Shown here in pieces: positions 31,140-40,143 of a stretch of DNA of 64,000 bases. The DNA comes from Halomonas sp. HAL1 (GTDB taxonomy: Bacteria; Pseudomonadota; Gammaproteobacteria; Pseudomonadales; Halomonadaceae). The stretch covers positions 1,302,001 through 1,366,000 of the forward strand of contig NZ_CP130610.1 of the NCBI RefSeq assembly GCF_030544485.1, in the 5' to 3' direction. The notes under the pieces are model-generated. The model was not told the DNA's origin. It made no database searches and saw only the letters and a list, made by a program, of their open reading frames with translations. The position numbers were made by a program, and so were the translations under genes. Every line of letters starts with the position of its first letter. Position 1 is the first letter of the stretch.

Positions 31140-32906
31140 CTAACCGGTGGCCACCAGCCAGCGCACCGCATAAGGCGGAAGGGCGCCTTCGGCCTCCCAC
31201 GGGTTGCTTGGGTCAAGCGCGTGCCATGCGTGTTGGTTCAGCGCTTGGGTTACCGCCTCACCCACATTCGCTAAGGGGAGCGGCAGGTCGGTAACGTTAT
31301 ACAGCGCCAGCAGGCGACGGCCATCATGCAGGGGGCCACGTTCCACCGCCAACAATTCTGGTGGCGACTCCAACACCCGCTGGGCAGCAGTGGGATGGAA
31401 ACAGGGCTCTTGACGACGCTGATCCAGCAGCCGGTTTAAGGCATGAAACACATCGTGGGTAGGGGTGGAAGGACTATCCAGTAGCAGGTCCAGCTCGCTA
31501 CGCTGCCAGCGTCGCCGATTGATCGAGCGCAGGCGACCACTGCGCTCAACGCCTTCTACATCGTTGAGTGTGCCCGTTAACGTATGGATATAGAGGGCTG
31601 GAATTCCCTGCAGGCTGAGCATGATCGCTTGGCTGCATAGGAAGCGGGCTATTTGCCATGGATCCGGGCCACGGCGAGTGCCGCGCATGGCTTCAAACCA
31701 GGTGATGTTGATCTCGTAGGGCGTGTCGCTGCCATCCGGGTTGCTCCGCATGCTGACAAAACCGCCGAACTTGTGCATCAGCTCCAGTAGTGCATCGCGC
31801 TCGTGATCGGGCAGTAGGCCTTCCAGTGGGCGCACACCAATACCGTCATGGCTGGCGGTAAAATTCAGGTAAGTACAGTGGTCAGGCAGAACCGGCAGAC
31901 TGGCAAGCCAGGTTTGCAGCGTGCTGGCCTCGCCACGGGTTAAGGTATGGAGCAGCAGCGGTGGCAGCGTGAATTGATAAATCATGTGCGCTTCATCGGG
32001 CGGCCCCTTGGGGAGCCGTTCAAGCCCGAAATAGCTGATGTTCTCTTGGTGCGGCACGTTGGTTTCGGTAATCAGCAGAGTGCCTGGGGCGACATGGTCG
32101 ACAATCGCGCGAAGCAAACGCACCACGGTGTGGGTTTCCGGCAGGTGAATACAGGAGGTGCCCAACCGCTTCCATAAGAAAGCCACCGCATCCAAGCGGA
32201 TAATCCGTGTGCCCTGCTCCAGGTAGAAGAGCAGAATACCGACGAACTCCAGCAGTACATCCGGATGTTCAAAGTTTAGATCGAGCTGGTCTTCGGAGAA
32301 GGTTGCCCATAGATAACGAGTGCCGCGCCGGGTTGAAACAGGTACCAGCAACGGGTTGCTGCGGGGGCGAACTACCTGGGAGACATCGGTGTCAGGGTCA
32401 ACTTCGATGAAGTAGTCGCGGCCGGGTAGGCTGCCGCTCAGGTAATCCACAAACCAGAGCGACTCCCTGGAAACATGGTTGAGCACCAAATCGGCCATCA
32501 GGTCGTAATGACCGGCGAGCTCGCGGATATGCGACCAGTCGCCAAGCTCACTGTTCACTTCCCGGTAGTGGATCACCGAGAAGCCGTCGTCGCTACTCCA
32601 CGGGAAGAAGGGCAGCACATGCACGCCGCTGATACGCTCACCCAGCCGCGCTTGAAGAAAATCGCTAAGGACTGCCAGTGGCGGCACACCCTCTTCTATA
32701 ATGGAGTCACCATAGCTAATCACCCACTGATCTTTTTCGCTCCATGAAGGTGCGTTTTTGGAAGGAGCATCGCCGGGGGCAGACGAAAACGGTGCAAGCG
32801 ACAGAAAATGCTCAAGGTGTTGATTTAAGCGGCGCTGCACTTCGCCAGCACGCGGCCCGTATAGGTGGCTGAGGTAGCCGTGCACGGTCTGCTCAAAGGG
32901 GGACAT
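31140..32906 (-). CDS. GH13_18 sugar phosphorylase, probably glucosylglycerate phosphorylase or sucrose phosphorylase
   Basis: The frame is open further upstream, but ATG at 32906 lies 7 bases after CAGGAG, giving 588 residues. The alpha-amylase-type barrel shows GVHVLPFFPWSSDDGFSVI, DLVLNHVS, the nucleophile in RLDAVAFLWK, the acid/base Glu in LLITETNVPH and the third carboxylate in TASHDGIGVRP. These are GH13 subfamily 18 features. Subfamily members phosphorolyse sucrose, sucrose-6-phosphate or glucosylglycerate to glucose-1-phosphate. The SHDGIG wording and the glucosylglycerate synthesis operon 8 kb away favour glucosylglycerate, but sucrose cannot be excluded. Confidence 0.8.
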   Translation of the reverse strand: MSPFEQTVHGYLSHLYGPRAGEVQRRLNQHLEHFLSLAPFSSAPGDAPSKNAPSWSEKDQWVISYGDSIIEEGVPPLAVLSDFLQARLGERISGVHVLPFFPWSSDDGFSVIHYREVNSELGDWSHIRELAGHYDLMADLVLNHVSRESLWFVDYLSGSLPGRDYFIEVDPDTDVSQVVRPRSNPLLVPVSTRRGTRYLWATFSEDQLDLNFEHPDVLLEFVGILLFYLEQGTRIIRLDAVAFLWKRLGTSCIHLPETHTVVRLLRAIVDHVAPGTLLITETNVPHQENISYFGLERLPKGPPDEAHMIYQFTLPPLLLHTLTRGEASTLQTWLASLPVLPDHCTYLNFTASHDGIGVRPLEGLLPDHERDALLELMHKFGGFVSMRSNPDGSDTPYEINITWFEAMRGTRRGPDPWQIARFLCSQAIMLSLQGIPALYIHTLTGTLNDVEGVERSGRLRSINRRRWQRSELDLLLDSPSTPTHDVFHALNRLLDQRRQEPCFHPTAAQRVLESPPELLAVERGPLHDGRRLLALYNVTDLPLPLANVGEAVTQALNQHAWHALDPSNPWEAEGALPPYAVRWLVATG

Positions 32907-33074
32907 GGGTGGCTCCTGATAAACAATCTGCCACAAACGCTGCAGCTTGTGTGCCAAATCGTTACAATGCGAGGTTGATAGCGCGTTTAAACGCTAACAT
33001 CCATTAGCTTAAGACGTTGATGCCGGTTTAAACGCCATTAATAGCATATTCATTGCCAGGTTATAACACGCTAA

Positions 33075-33097
33075 CTCGTGCGGCACGCCCGCACGAG
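33075..33097. repeat. Inverted repeat in the nrdR leader
   Basis: CTCGTGCGG and CCGCACGAG form a 9-bp stem around CACGC, ending 20 bases before the nrdR start codon. No T run follows. It may be an operator or an mRNA leader hairpin. Confidence 0.55.
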
Positions 33098-33117
33098 CTG
33101 ACAACAGGTTGACCGCT

Positions 33118-33621
33118 ATGCATTGCCCTTTTTGTGGTGCAAACGATACTCGAGTGACCGATTCGCGGTTGGTAGCCGATGGCGATCAAGTGCGTCGTCG
33201 TCGCCAGTGTGCGAGCTGTCAGGAGCGCTTTACCACTTACGAAACTGCTGAACTAGTAATGCCTCGCGTGGTGAAGTCAGACGGATCACGGGAAAGTTTT
33301 CATGAAGCCAAGCTCCGGGCGGGCATGCTGCGTGCGCTTGAAAAGCGCCCGGTCAGCGCGGAAGCCATTGAAGCGGCCGTCGAGCGCATACGTCAAACCC
33401 TTCGTGCCCGAGGCGATCGTGAGATCAACGCCCGTGATATTGGTGAGTCGGTGATGCAGGCGCTTAAAACCCTCGACCATGTGGCTTACATCCGCTTTGC
33501 CTCGGTGTACCGCAAGTTTCAGGATTTGGATGAGTTTCGTGCTGAGATTGATCGGCTTTCCCAAGAGCCCGATCAAGAGCCCTCTTCTACAGTGAGACAC
33601 ACTAGCGAGCCGCCAAAATGA
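33118..33621 (+). CDS. nrdR: Transcriptional repressor NrdR
   Basis: The protein starts at ATG 33118 ([17 protein letters not shown]), because an upstream TTG adds three residues not found in the family; it has 167 residues. The zinc ribbon has Cys3, Cys6, Cys31 and Cys34, and the ATP-cone follows ([21 protein letters not shown]). NrdR senses dATP/ATP and represses ribonucleotide reductase genes. It heads the conserved rib-nus operon and its stop overlaps ribD by 4 bases. Confidence 0.96.
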   Translation: MHCPFCGANDTRVTDSRLVADGDQVRRRRQCASCQERFTTYETAELVMPRVVKSDGSRESFHEAKLRAGMLRALEKRPVSAEAIEAAVERIRQTLRARGDREINARDIGESVMQALKTLDHVAYIRFASVYRKFQDLDEFRAEIDRLSQEPDQEPSSTVRHTSEPPK

Positions 33622-34784
33622 GTGCCCTGTTTAGCCAAGACGATTACCGTTTTATGGCGCAGGCGCTAAAGCTGGCGCGCAAAGGGCTTTACACCACCGA
33701 TCCTAATCCTCGGGTCGGTTGTGTGATTGTGCGCGATGAGCAGATCGTCGGGGAAGGCTTTCATCGGCGAGCCGGTGAGCCGCATGCGGAAATCCATGCC
33801 TTAAACGCGGCCGGTGAACGGGCCCAGGGCGCGACGGCTTACGTCACCCTTGAACCTTGCTCGCACACTGGGCGTACCGGCCCCTGTGCGGTTGCTCTGC
33901 AAAAGGCCAAGGTGGCACGGGTAGTGATTGCGATGCAGGACCCCAACCCCCAGGTTAGTGGCCGGGGTATTCGCTTGCTTGAGGAAGCCGGTATTGAGGT
34001 GGCAGTAAGCCTGCTTGAAAGTGAAGCGCGGGCATTGAACCCAGGCTTTATTGCCCGAATGACCACGCAGCGCCCCTTTGTACGCCTGAAAATGGCCATG
34101 AGTTTGGATGGCCGTACTGCCATGGGCTCAGGCGAGTCTCAGTGGATTACCGGCCCCGAAGCGCGAACGCAAGTGCAGCGGCTGCGAGCGCGCTCCAGTG
34201 CGATATTAAGCGGCGTTGAATCGATTATTATGGACGACTCGCGGCTTACTCTTCGCGCTGAGCAGTTGTCGCTTGCCAATGCCGATGAGGTGGTACAGCG
34301 CCAACCGCTGAGGGTGGTGTTAGATACCCATTTGCGCTTGCCCTTGGCGGCCGCCTGTTTAAGCGAACCGGGGCGAACCTTGGTGGTGACCACCCCAGAC
34401 CATGTGGCTCAAAAGCGCGAACGGTTAACCAAAGCGGGCGCCGAGGTGCATGTGTTGCCTGCCGGTAGTGATGGCCGCATTGATTTAGCCTTGATGCTGA
34501 ATTGGTTAGCCGAAAGCGAACAGGTTAATGAGCTGCTGGTAGAAACCGGCGCGACCCTGGCGGGTGCTCTGCTTGATGCGGCGTTAGTCGATGAGCTGCA
34601 GCTATTTGTCGCCCCCACGCTGTTGGGTGGAGAGGCACGACCGCTATTTGCGCTGCCAGGGCTCTCACGCATGGCCGATCAGCGACGTTTAACCATTCAT
34701 GATATGCGAGCGGTGGGGCGCGATTGGCGCATTATCGCTTCCCCTCAGTCGACTAGCGCAACTGGCGATAGCAAGGTACCCTGA
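33618..34784 (+). CDS. ribD: Bifunctional riboflavin deaminase/reductase RibD
   Basis: The 388-residue protein has an N-terminal deaminase domain with zinc ligands HAEIHAL and [11 protein letters not shown], then a reductase domain ([39 protein letters not shown]). It performs the second and third steps of riboflavin synthesis in the cytoplasm. The start overlaps nrdR (ATGA). It is intact and of usual length. Confidence 0.96.
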   Translation: MSALFSQDDYRFMAQALKLARKGLYTTDPNPRVGCVIVRDEQIVGEGFHRRAGEPHAEIHALNAAGERAQGATAYVTLEPCSHTGRTGPCAVALQKAKVARVVIAMQDPNPQVSGRGIRLLEEAGIEVAVSLLESEARALNPGFIARMTTQRPFVRLKMAMSLDGRTAMGSGESQWITGPEARTQVQRLRARSSAILSGVESIIMDDSRLTLRAEQLSLANADEVVQRQPLRVVLDTHLRLPLAAACLSEPGRTLVVTTPDHVAQKRERLTKAGAEVHVLPAGSDGRIDLALMLNWLAESEQVNELLVETGATLAGALLDAALVDELQLFVAPTLLGGEARPLFALPGLSRMADQRRLTIHDMRAVGRDWRIIASPQSTSATGDSKVP

Positions 34785-34894
34785 CGCGCGAAATCGCAGC
34801 TAACGTGACAACCTTATTTCGTGACGACTTTTCGTTACAAGCTGGCGCAACAGCTTTTTTGCGGCAACGTTACGCGACAACTTTTGGAGATTCC

Positions 34895-36061
34895 ATGGCG
34901 CACTCCTCCTCTAGAGGCTTAGCCCCTATCGCCGAGCTGGTGGAAGATATCCGCCAGGGCAAAATGGTGATTCTCATGGACGATGAGGATCGCGAAAACG
35001 AAGGTGATATCATCATGGCCGCCGAAAAAGTGCAGGCTGAGCATATCAACTTCATGGCCCGTTTCGCCCGTGGTCTTATCTGTATGCCGATGACCCGTGC
35101 CCGCTGTGAGCAGCTTAATTTGCCGCTCATGGTGCGTGACAATGGCTCCGGTTTTGGCACCAAGTTTACGCTTTCGATTGAAGCGACTGAAGGCGTTACC
35201 ACCGGTATTTCAGCGGCGGATCGCGCACGCACGGTTCAAGCGGCAGTGGCGCCCCATGCCAAGCCCTCTGATATCGTTCAGCCGGGGCATATTTTCCCGT
35301 TGATGGCAGAGCCTGGCGGCGTGCTTCGCCGTGCGGGGCATACCGAAGCAGCGTGTGATTTGGCCGCACTGGCAGGATGTGATCCCAGCGGTGTGATCTG
35401 CGAGGTCATGAACGACGACGGCAGTATGGCGCGTCGCCCAGAGCTTGAAGCGTTTGCCCAAGAGCACGGCATTAAAATGGGCACCATTGCGGATTTGATT
35501 CACTACCGCATCGTCAACGAGCAGACCATTGATCACCTGGAAGCCTCAACGGTGATGACGGCGCATGGCGAACTGACGCTGCACGTTTTCCGCGACCGCA
35601 TTCAGGGCGCTCACCATTTGGCGCTGGTGAACGGTCAGCCCACCCCAGAGGAGTCCACCACGGTTCGCGTGCATCTTACCGATACGCTGCGCGATGTGAT
35701 GGGCCTGATGAAAGGCGACCAGTGCCGCTGGGATGCCCATCGGGCGCTGGAGGAGATTGCCAGTTCGAACGCAGGGGTGTTTGTGTTGATTGATGACGGG
35801 CGCCCCCATCAGGATTTAAAAGATCAACTGGATATCTTTTTGGATCGCGTTCGCCAGCCGCGTACCAGTGATTCTGACGGCGCTGGTAACTATTTAACCA
35901 TCGGCACCGGCTCGCAAATCCTGCGCTATTTAGGCGTGGGTAAAATGCGGTTATTGAGTTCACCGTGGAAGTTCTCCGCGCTATCCGGCTTTGATCTCGA
36001 AGTCGTTGAGCGTCTGGGGCCTAATGACACGGCGGATGAGCCAACCTTTCAGCAGGAGTGA
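34895..36061 (+). CDS. ribB: 3,4-dihydroxy-2-butanone-4-phosphate synthase with degenerate RibA-like domain (RibBX type)
   Basis: ATG at 34895 follows TTTTGGAGA and is chosen over an upstream in-frame start, giving 388 residues. The RibB half is intact: [17 protein letters not shown] with the acidic loop, [10 protein letters not shown], and [14 protein letters not shown]. The second half has the length and fold outline of GTP cyclohydrolase II, but the zinc-binding CxTGDxxGSxRCDC motif is replaced by [20 protein letters not shown] and the GTP-site residues are lost. So it should make only the butanone-phosphate, and GTP cyclohydrolase II must come from a separate ribA outside this window. No FMN riboswitch is seen upstream. 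Confidence 0.93.
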   Translation: MAHSSSRGLAPIAELVEDIRQGKMVILMDDEDRENEGDIIMAAEKVQAEHINFMARFARGLICMPMTRARCEQLNLPLMVRDNGSGFGTKFTLSIEATEGVTTGISAADRARTVQAAVAPHAKPSDIVQPGHIFPLMAEPGGVLRRAGHTEAACDLAALAGCDPSGVICEVMNDDGSMARRPELEAFAQEHGIKMGTIADLIHYRIVNEQTIDHLEASTVMTAHGELTLHVFRDRIQGAHHLALVNGQPTPEESTTVRVHLTDTLRDVMGLMKGDQCRWDAHRALEEIASSNAGVFVLIDDGRPHQDLKDQLDIFLDRVRQPRTSDSDGAGNYLTIGTGSQILRYLGVGKMRLLSSPWKFSALSGFDLEVVERLGPNDTADEPTFQQE

Positions 36062-36078
36062 TCCAGCAGGATCACTCC
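36055..36078 (+). repeat. 10-bp perfect hairpin over the ribB stop codon
   Basis: GGAGTGATCC-AGCA-GGATCACTCC includes the TGA of ribB. Three AGCAGGA/CAGCAGGA copies follow up to the ribH start. There is no T run, so it is an intra-operon stem that could set the relative level of ribB and ribH mRNA. Confidence 0.7.
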
Positions 36079-36120
36079 AGCAGGACTAATCTCGCAGTAC
36101 TAAGCAGCAGGAATAAATTG

Positions 36121-36609
36121 ATGAACTCCCTTTCTCAAGTTGAAGGTACTTTTGTTGACGTCGATGGGCATTATGTCATCGTGGTCGGTCGTTTTAACCA
36201 TCACGTGGTGGATAGCCTGGTGGAAGGGGCGGTGGACAGTTTGACGCGTCATGGCGTCGATGCCGAGCATATCCATATTGTTCACGTGCCGGGCGCCTGG
36301 GAACTACCGCTAGCGGTCAAGCGCGTGCTGAAGGTGATGAAGCCTGATGCCGTCATCGCGCTAGGCGCGGTGATTCGCGGTGGAACGCCACACTTTGAAT
36401 ACGTGGCGGGCGGCTGCAACACAGCGATTAATCACTTGCAGCTTGAGTTCGATACCCCGGTCGCTAACGGCGTGTTAACCGTTGAGACGATCGAACAAGC
36501 GATTGAGCGTGCGGGCACCAAAGCCGGTAATAAAGGCACCGAAGCGGCCATGGCCGCCATGGAAATGGTCTCACTGCTACGCGCGCTGCCGTTAGGAGAT
36601 ACCCAATGA
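36121..36609 (+). CDS. ribH: 6,7-dimethyl-8-ribityllumazine synthase
   Basis: The protein is 162 residues from ATG 36121, with CAGGAA 8 bases upstream. Family motifs are [44 protein letters not shown] (catalytic His) and [23 protein letters not shown]. It condenses the RibB and RibD products. Its end overlaps nusB (ATGA). Confidence 0.96.
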   Translation: MNSLSQVEGTFVDVDGHYVIVVGRFNHHVVDSLVEGAVDSLTRHGVDAEHIHIVHVPGAWELPLAVKRVLKVMKPDAVIALGAVIRGGTPHFEYVAGGCNTAINHLQLEFDTPVANGVLTVETIEQAIERAGTKAGNKGTEAAMAAMEMVSLLRALPLGDTQ

Positions 36610-37100
36610 GCGAGCGTAAACCCTCTGCTGCTCAGCAAGGCCGCCACGCGGCGCGTGAGTTAACCGTGCAGGGGCTTTATCAGTGGCACATGACGGGTAA
36701 ATCCATCACTACCATTGAAGCCGAGTTTCGTAGTCAGGTAGCCGATGACGACCTGGAAGACCACGAAAACTGGGTCAAGGTGATGGAGATCGCTGACAAA
36801 GCGCTGTTTCACGAATTGCTGCACAACACCGTTCGTTTTAAAGCGGAACTGGATCGTGAAATCTCCCCGCTGCTAGATCGCCGTCTGGAAGATCTCGATG
36901 CCATCGAGCTGGCGATTCTTCGCTTAGGCGCTTATGAGCTATCCCGGCGAATGGAAGTACCCTATCGTGTAGTGATTAACGAAGGCGTTGAGTTGGCTAA
37001 GTCATTTGGCGCCACCGACGGCCATAAATACGTGAACGGCATTCTAGACAAGCTGGCGATTCGCCTGCGTAGTGCCGAGGTCAGCGCTCGCCGTCTCTGA
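36606..37100 (+). CDS. nusB: Transcription antitermination factor NusB
   Basis: The 164-residue all-helical protein has the RNA-binding N terminus ([19 protein letters not shown]) and the C-terminal [38 protein letters not shown]. With NusE it binds boxA and allows full transcription of rRNA operons. It lies in its conserved place between ribH and thiL. Confidence 0.96.
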   Translation: MSERKPSAAQQGRHAARELTVQGLYQWHMTGKSITTIEAEFRSQVADDDLEDHENWVKVMEIADKALFHELLHNTVRFKAELDREISPLLDRRLEDLDAIELAILRLGAYELSRRMEVPYRVVINEGVELAKSFGATDGHKYVNGILDKLAIRLRSAEVSARRL

Positions 37101-37136
37101 ACGCGAGCGTCATGACAATGCGTTTAAGGGGCCTTT

Positions 37137-38138
37137 GTGCTTGCCGAATTTGATTTGATCCGACGCTATTTCATGTCGTCGCAGGAGGCGTCGACCGCGT
37201 CAAATGGCGTCACACTAGGATGTGGAGACGACGCCACGCTATTGATGCCGCAAGCGGGCCAACAGCTGGCCGTGAGCGTTGATACCTCGGTAGTAGATGT
37301 TCACTTTCCCCGCGAAGCGCCAGCGTTCGCGGTGGGTCATCGTGCCTTGGCGGTCGCGCTTAGCGATTTGGCCGCCATGGGGGCCAAATCCCGCTGGTGC
37401 CTGATGGCATTAACCTTTGATCAGCGCCACTTTGCCGATGATGAAGCAACGCATCTTTGGCTTGCTGACTACGCGCGTGGTTTTCATACACTCCGCCAGC
37501 AACACGCCACCACGCTGGTGGGCGGGGACGTCACTTCCGGCGCGCTTTCGATTGGTGTGACCGTGATGGGCGATGTGCCAGTGGGCGAAGCGCTGACCCG
37601 CAGCGGTGCTCAGCCTGGCGACCTGATTGCCGTTACTGGTGCATTAGGCGGCGGGGGCGGTGGGCTAGCGCTTTGGCGCAAGGGCGAGCGTGACTTGGCG
37701 CACCCATTGCTGCGCCGCTACTTGCTGCCTGAACCGCGTTTGGCGGCGGGCGTGGCGCTGCGTGGATTAGCTACCGCGGCGATGGATATTTCTGATGGCT
37801 TAATGGCCGACCTGGCGCATCTTCGCGAGGCTTCGCAGGTCGGGGCAGTCATCGACGTAGCCGCTTTACCGCTGGCAGAAGAGCTGGAAAGCATGCTGGG
37901 TCGGGAGACTGCACTAAAGGCGGCGCTTTCCGGTGGCGATGATTATGAACTGCTCGTCACCTTACACGCTGACGATATAACCAAGGCTCAGCAACGGCTG
38001 GCGTCATTAGGCTTGACGCTAACGGTGATTGGTCGCTGTTGCGAGACGCTAGGCATTAGTGCTTCTGACCAGAGTGATCTGAGTAGTTATGTAAATGGCT
38101 ATGCCGGTTGGCAGCATTTTAGTGGGGACACGCCATGA
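37137..38138 (+). CDS. thiL: Thiamine-monophosphate kinase
   Basis: The 333-residue protein starts at GTG 37137, 5 bases after AAGGGG, giving LAEFDLIRRYF at the N terminus as usual. ATP and metal sites appear in GCGDDATLL, SVDTSVVDVHF, ALSDLAAMGAK, GGDVTSG and MDISDGLMADL. It makes thiamin diphosphate, the active cofactor. Its stop overlaps pgpA (ATGA). Confidence 0.95.
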   Translation: MLAEFDLIRRYFMSSQEASTASNGVTLGCGDDATLLMPQAGQQLAVSVDTSVVDVHFPREAPAFAVGHRALAVALSDLAAMGAKSRWCLMALTFDQRHFADDEATHLWLADYARGFHTLRQQHATTLVGGDVTSGALSIGVTVMGDVPVGEALTRSGAQPGDLIAVTGALGGGGGGLALWRKGERDLAHPLLRRYLLPEPRLAAGVALRGLATAAMDISDGLMADLAHLREASQVGAVIDVAALPLAEELESMLGRETALKAALSGGDDYELLVTLHADDITKAQQRLASLGLTLTVIGRCCETLGISASDQSDLSSYVNGYAGWQHFSGDTP

Positions 38139-38608
38139 ATCGTGCACCGAAAAGTGTCTGGCGTCGCCCAACACATTTTTTTGCCTTTGGCTTAGGTAGC
38201 GGCACGGTGCCGTGGGCTCCCGGCACATTCGGCACGCTGGCCGCCATTCCGTTCTACTGGATGATGGCGGATTTGCCCTTAGGGTGGTACCTAAGTATTT
38301 GTTTCGTCGCTTTTGTGGTTGGCGTTTGGCTATGCGATAAGACGTCACACGACTTAGGCGTACACGACCACTCAGGGATTGTGTGGGATGAATTTGTCGG
38401 CTACTGGCTCACCATGGCCGCGGTGCCCTTTTCATGGGAAGCTGCGCTATGGGGATTTGTGGTCTTTCGTATCTTCGATGTTTTTAAGCCCTGGCCAATA
38501 CGTTGGGCTGACCGCCGTGTAGCCGGTGGTTTTGGCATTATGATTGATGATGTGATGGCAGGGGTCTACGCCTGGAGTACTATGCACTTATGGTTCTGGC
38601 TGCATTAG
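38135..38608 (+). CDS. pgpA: Phosphatidylglycerophosphatase A
   Basis: The 157-residue protein is typical: FGLGSGTVPWAPGTFGTLAA, HDHSGIVWDEFVGYWLT (metal-binding Asp-Glu), FDVFKPWPIRWADR and a C-terminal membrane helix. It dephosphorylates phosphatidylglycerophosphate in the inner membrane. It ends the nrdR-rib-nusB-thiL operon. A GATACTAGG direct repeat follows at about 38632-38660, but no clear terminator. Confidence 0.95.
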   Translation: MNRAPKSVWRRPTHFFAFGLGSGTVPWAPGTFGTLAAIPFYWMMADLPLGWYLSICFVAFVVGVWLCDKTSHDLGVHDHSGIVWDEFVGYWLTMAAVPFSWEAALWGFVVFRIFDVFKPWPIRWADRRVAGGFGIMIDDVMAGVYAWSTMHLWFWLH

Positions 38609-38713
38609 AAAATTCATTAGGAAAACGGTACGGATACTAGGTATTACAGATACTAGGCATTGTCATTGTCGGTAGCTTTCGCCATTTAAGTGCGTTGGCA
38701 TCAAGGAGGCAGT

Positions 38714-39967
38714 ATGCGCAAGGAACGTCTGATTGTCCCTACCCTGGCGATAATCGCCGTGGTATGGATGGCAGCGCAACTTCTCTCAAGCGTGCTCTTT
38801 GAACGTAGCCTGCGTCAGGCGCTAGAGGATTTGGAAGCGCGGGGCGAATGGCGTGTCAACAGAACTGAGAGCCACCAGGGTTGGCTAAGTTCCCAAGGGC
38901 GGCTGATACTTTCTCCGCTATTGGGTCGCCCCTGGCGGCTTGAACTGACCTATAGCGCCCGCCACGGCATTTTAAGCACGGATGTAGAAGGCACGGTATT
39001 ACCTCGATTGGATACTGTGTTGCAGCAAGCAGTGGGGGAGGTTACCGCCCCTTCGGTGCCACGTTGGCAGGGGCGTTATCACACCCTTAGCGGCCGCAGT
39101 GAACTACGCCTTGCCCTGGCGCCCTTTGTCATTCAACAAAATGGTCGCGAGTTAGCCGTCCGTGGTGGTCGGCTGCGCCTAGAAGGCGTCTTTGGTGATT
39201 GGCGCCTGCGTGGGTTATTGGATCAGCTAACGCTGACCGATGGTTTGGCCCAGCTTGCATTAGGCCCCACGGTACTTGAAAGCCGCTACACCTATATCGA
39301 TGGTGCCTACCACTTTGCCCAGCGCGACCATCTGCATATTGAGACACTGACGCTTAGCTATCCCTCCTATGACATCCAACTGGCGCCGCTCGATTTAAAT
39401 AGCCATATGGTGCTGGATGAAAGCGAACTGCGCATTACAGGCGATTTAGAAGTAGGGGAGGTGATGGTTCCCTCAGAAGCGCCCGACACGCCGTTGCTTA
39501 ATGGACGAATAGAGATGGAGCTTTCGCGCATCAATGCCGATGCGGTTCGCCACGCCATTCGTCGTTTACGCCAGGAAGCCGCCTGGGGGGATGCCAGCCT
39601 GCCCATGGCTGAAGGGGTGCTGGCCCGTCTTGAGCCTGATTTTCGGAATATGCTTAGTGACTCGCCGCGCCTAGATGTGCCCACGGTGGCGGTAGACAGC
39701 CCACTGCTTGGCATTCGGCTCGATGCGGATGGCGCGCTGTTTTTTGACGCCCGCGCGTTGGATGAGCTTAGCGTGGTGCATCTTGACGACGAGGACGAGC
39801 AGGCGAAATGGCTGGAGCGTATTGATGGCGACTTCACCTGGCATGATGCCCCCACCGTTGCCGCGCTATGGTTAGGTTTGCCGCTCGGCACCCGTGAGCT
39901 GCAGTTTGATGTAGTGCGCGGTGTCTGGCGTGTTAATGGTCGCCCCATGCCCGAGCTATGGCCTTAA
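38714..39967 (+). CDS. YdgA-like DUF945 envelope protein
   Basis: ATG at 38714 is preceded by AAGGAGGC, giving 417 residues. One N-terminal membrane helix (LIVPTLAIIAVVWMAAQLLS) anchors a large periplasmic domain. The domain begins with the FERSLRQALEDLEARGEWRVNRTESHQGWLSS pattern of DUF945 and continues as beta-rich, AsmA-like repeats (VEGTVLPRLD, LNSHMVLDESELRITGDLEV). E. coli YdgA is a dimeric inner-membrane-anchored protein of unknown role. It is a single-gene unit here. Confidence 0.8.
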   Translation: MRKERLIVPTLAIIAVVWMAAQLLSSVLFERSLRQALEDLEARGEWRVNRTESHQGWLSSQGRLILSPLLGRPWRLELTYSARHGILSTDVEGTVLPRLDTVLQQAVGEVTAPSVPRWQGRYHTLSGRSELRLALAPFVIQQNGRELAVRGGRLRLEGVFGDWRLRGLLDQLTLTDGLAQLALGPTVLESRYTYIDGAYHFAQRDHLHIETLTLSYPSYDIQLAPLDLNSHMVLDESELRITGDLEVGEVMVPSEAPDTPLLNGRIEMELSRINADAVRHAIRRLRQEAAWGDASLPMAEGVLARLEPDFRNMLSDSPRLDVPTVAVDSPLLGIRLDADGALFFDARALDELSVVHLDDEDEQAKWLERIDGDFTWHDAPTVAALWLGLPLGTRELQFDVVRGVWRVNGRPMPELWP

Positions 39968-40062
39968 GTTTGGTACGAAAAGTCTTGGCTTTATCCTCTC
40001 AGCTGCATGACGTTGCACCGGTCGCTGGCTACCGCTGCTTCCCACAAATCAGGGTCTAAGGG

Positions 40063-40090
40063 TTGAAGTTTTGGCGCACTGCCCGCATTC
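40063..40090 (+). promoter_or_regulatory. Possible sigma32 heat-shock promoter of the Lon-type protease
   Basis: TTGAAG, a 13-bp spacer and CCCGCATTC resemble the sigma32 consensus CTTGAAA-N(11-16)-CCCCATNT, located 50-80 bp before the ATG. The protein's class makes heat-shock control plausible. Confidence 0.4.
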
Positions 40091-40143
40091 CATGAACAAC
40101 GCTAGGCGGTTCTCACCGCCGGTATCGGTTCATTGGAGGACGC

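Noticed and set aside
34785..34894. FMN riboswitch in front of ribB
   Set aside because: The conserved RFN-element blocks (such as AGGGCAGGGTGA) are not present in the 110-bp gap.
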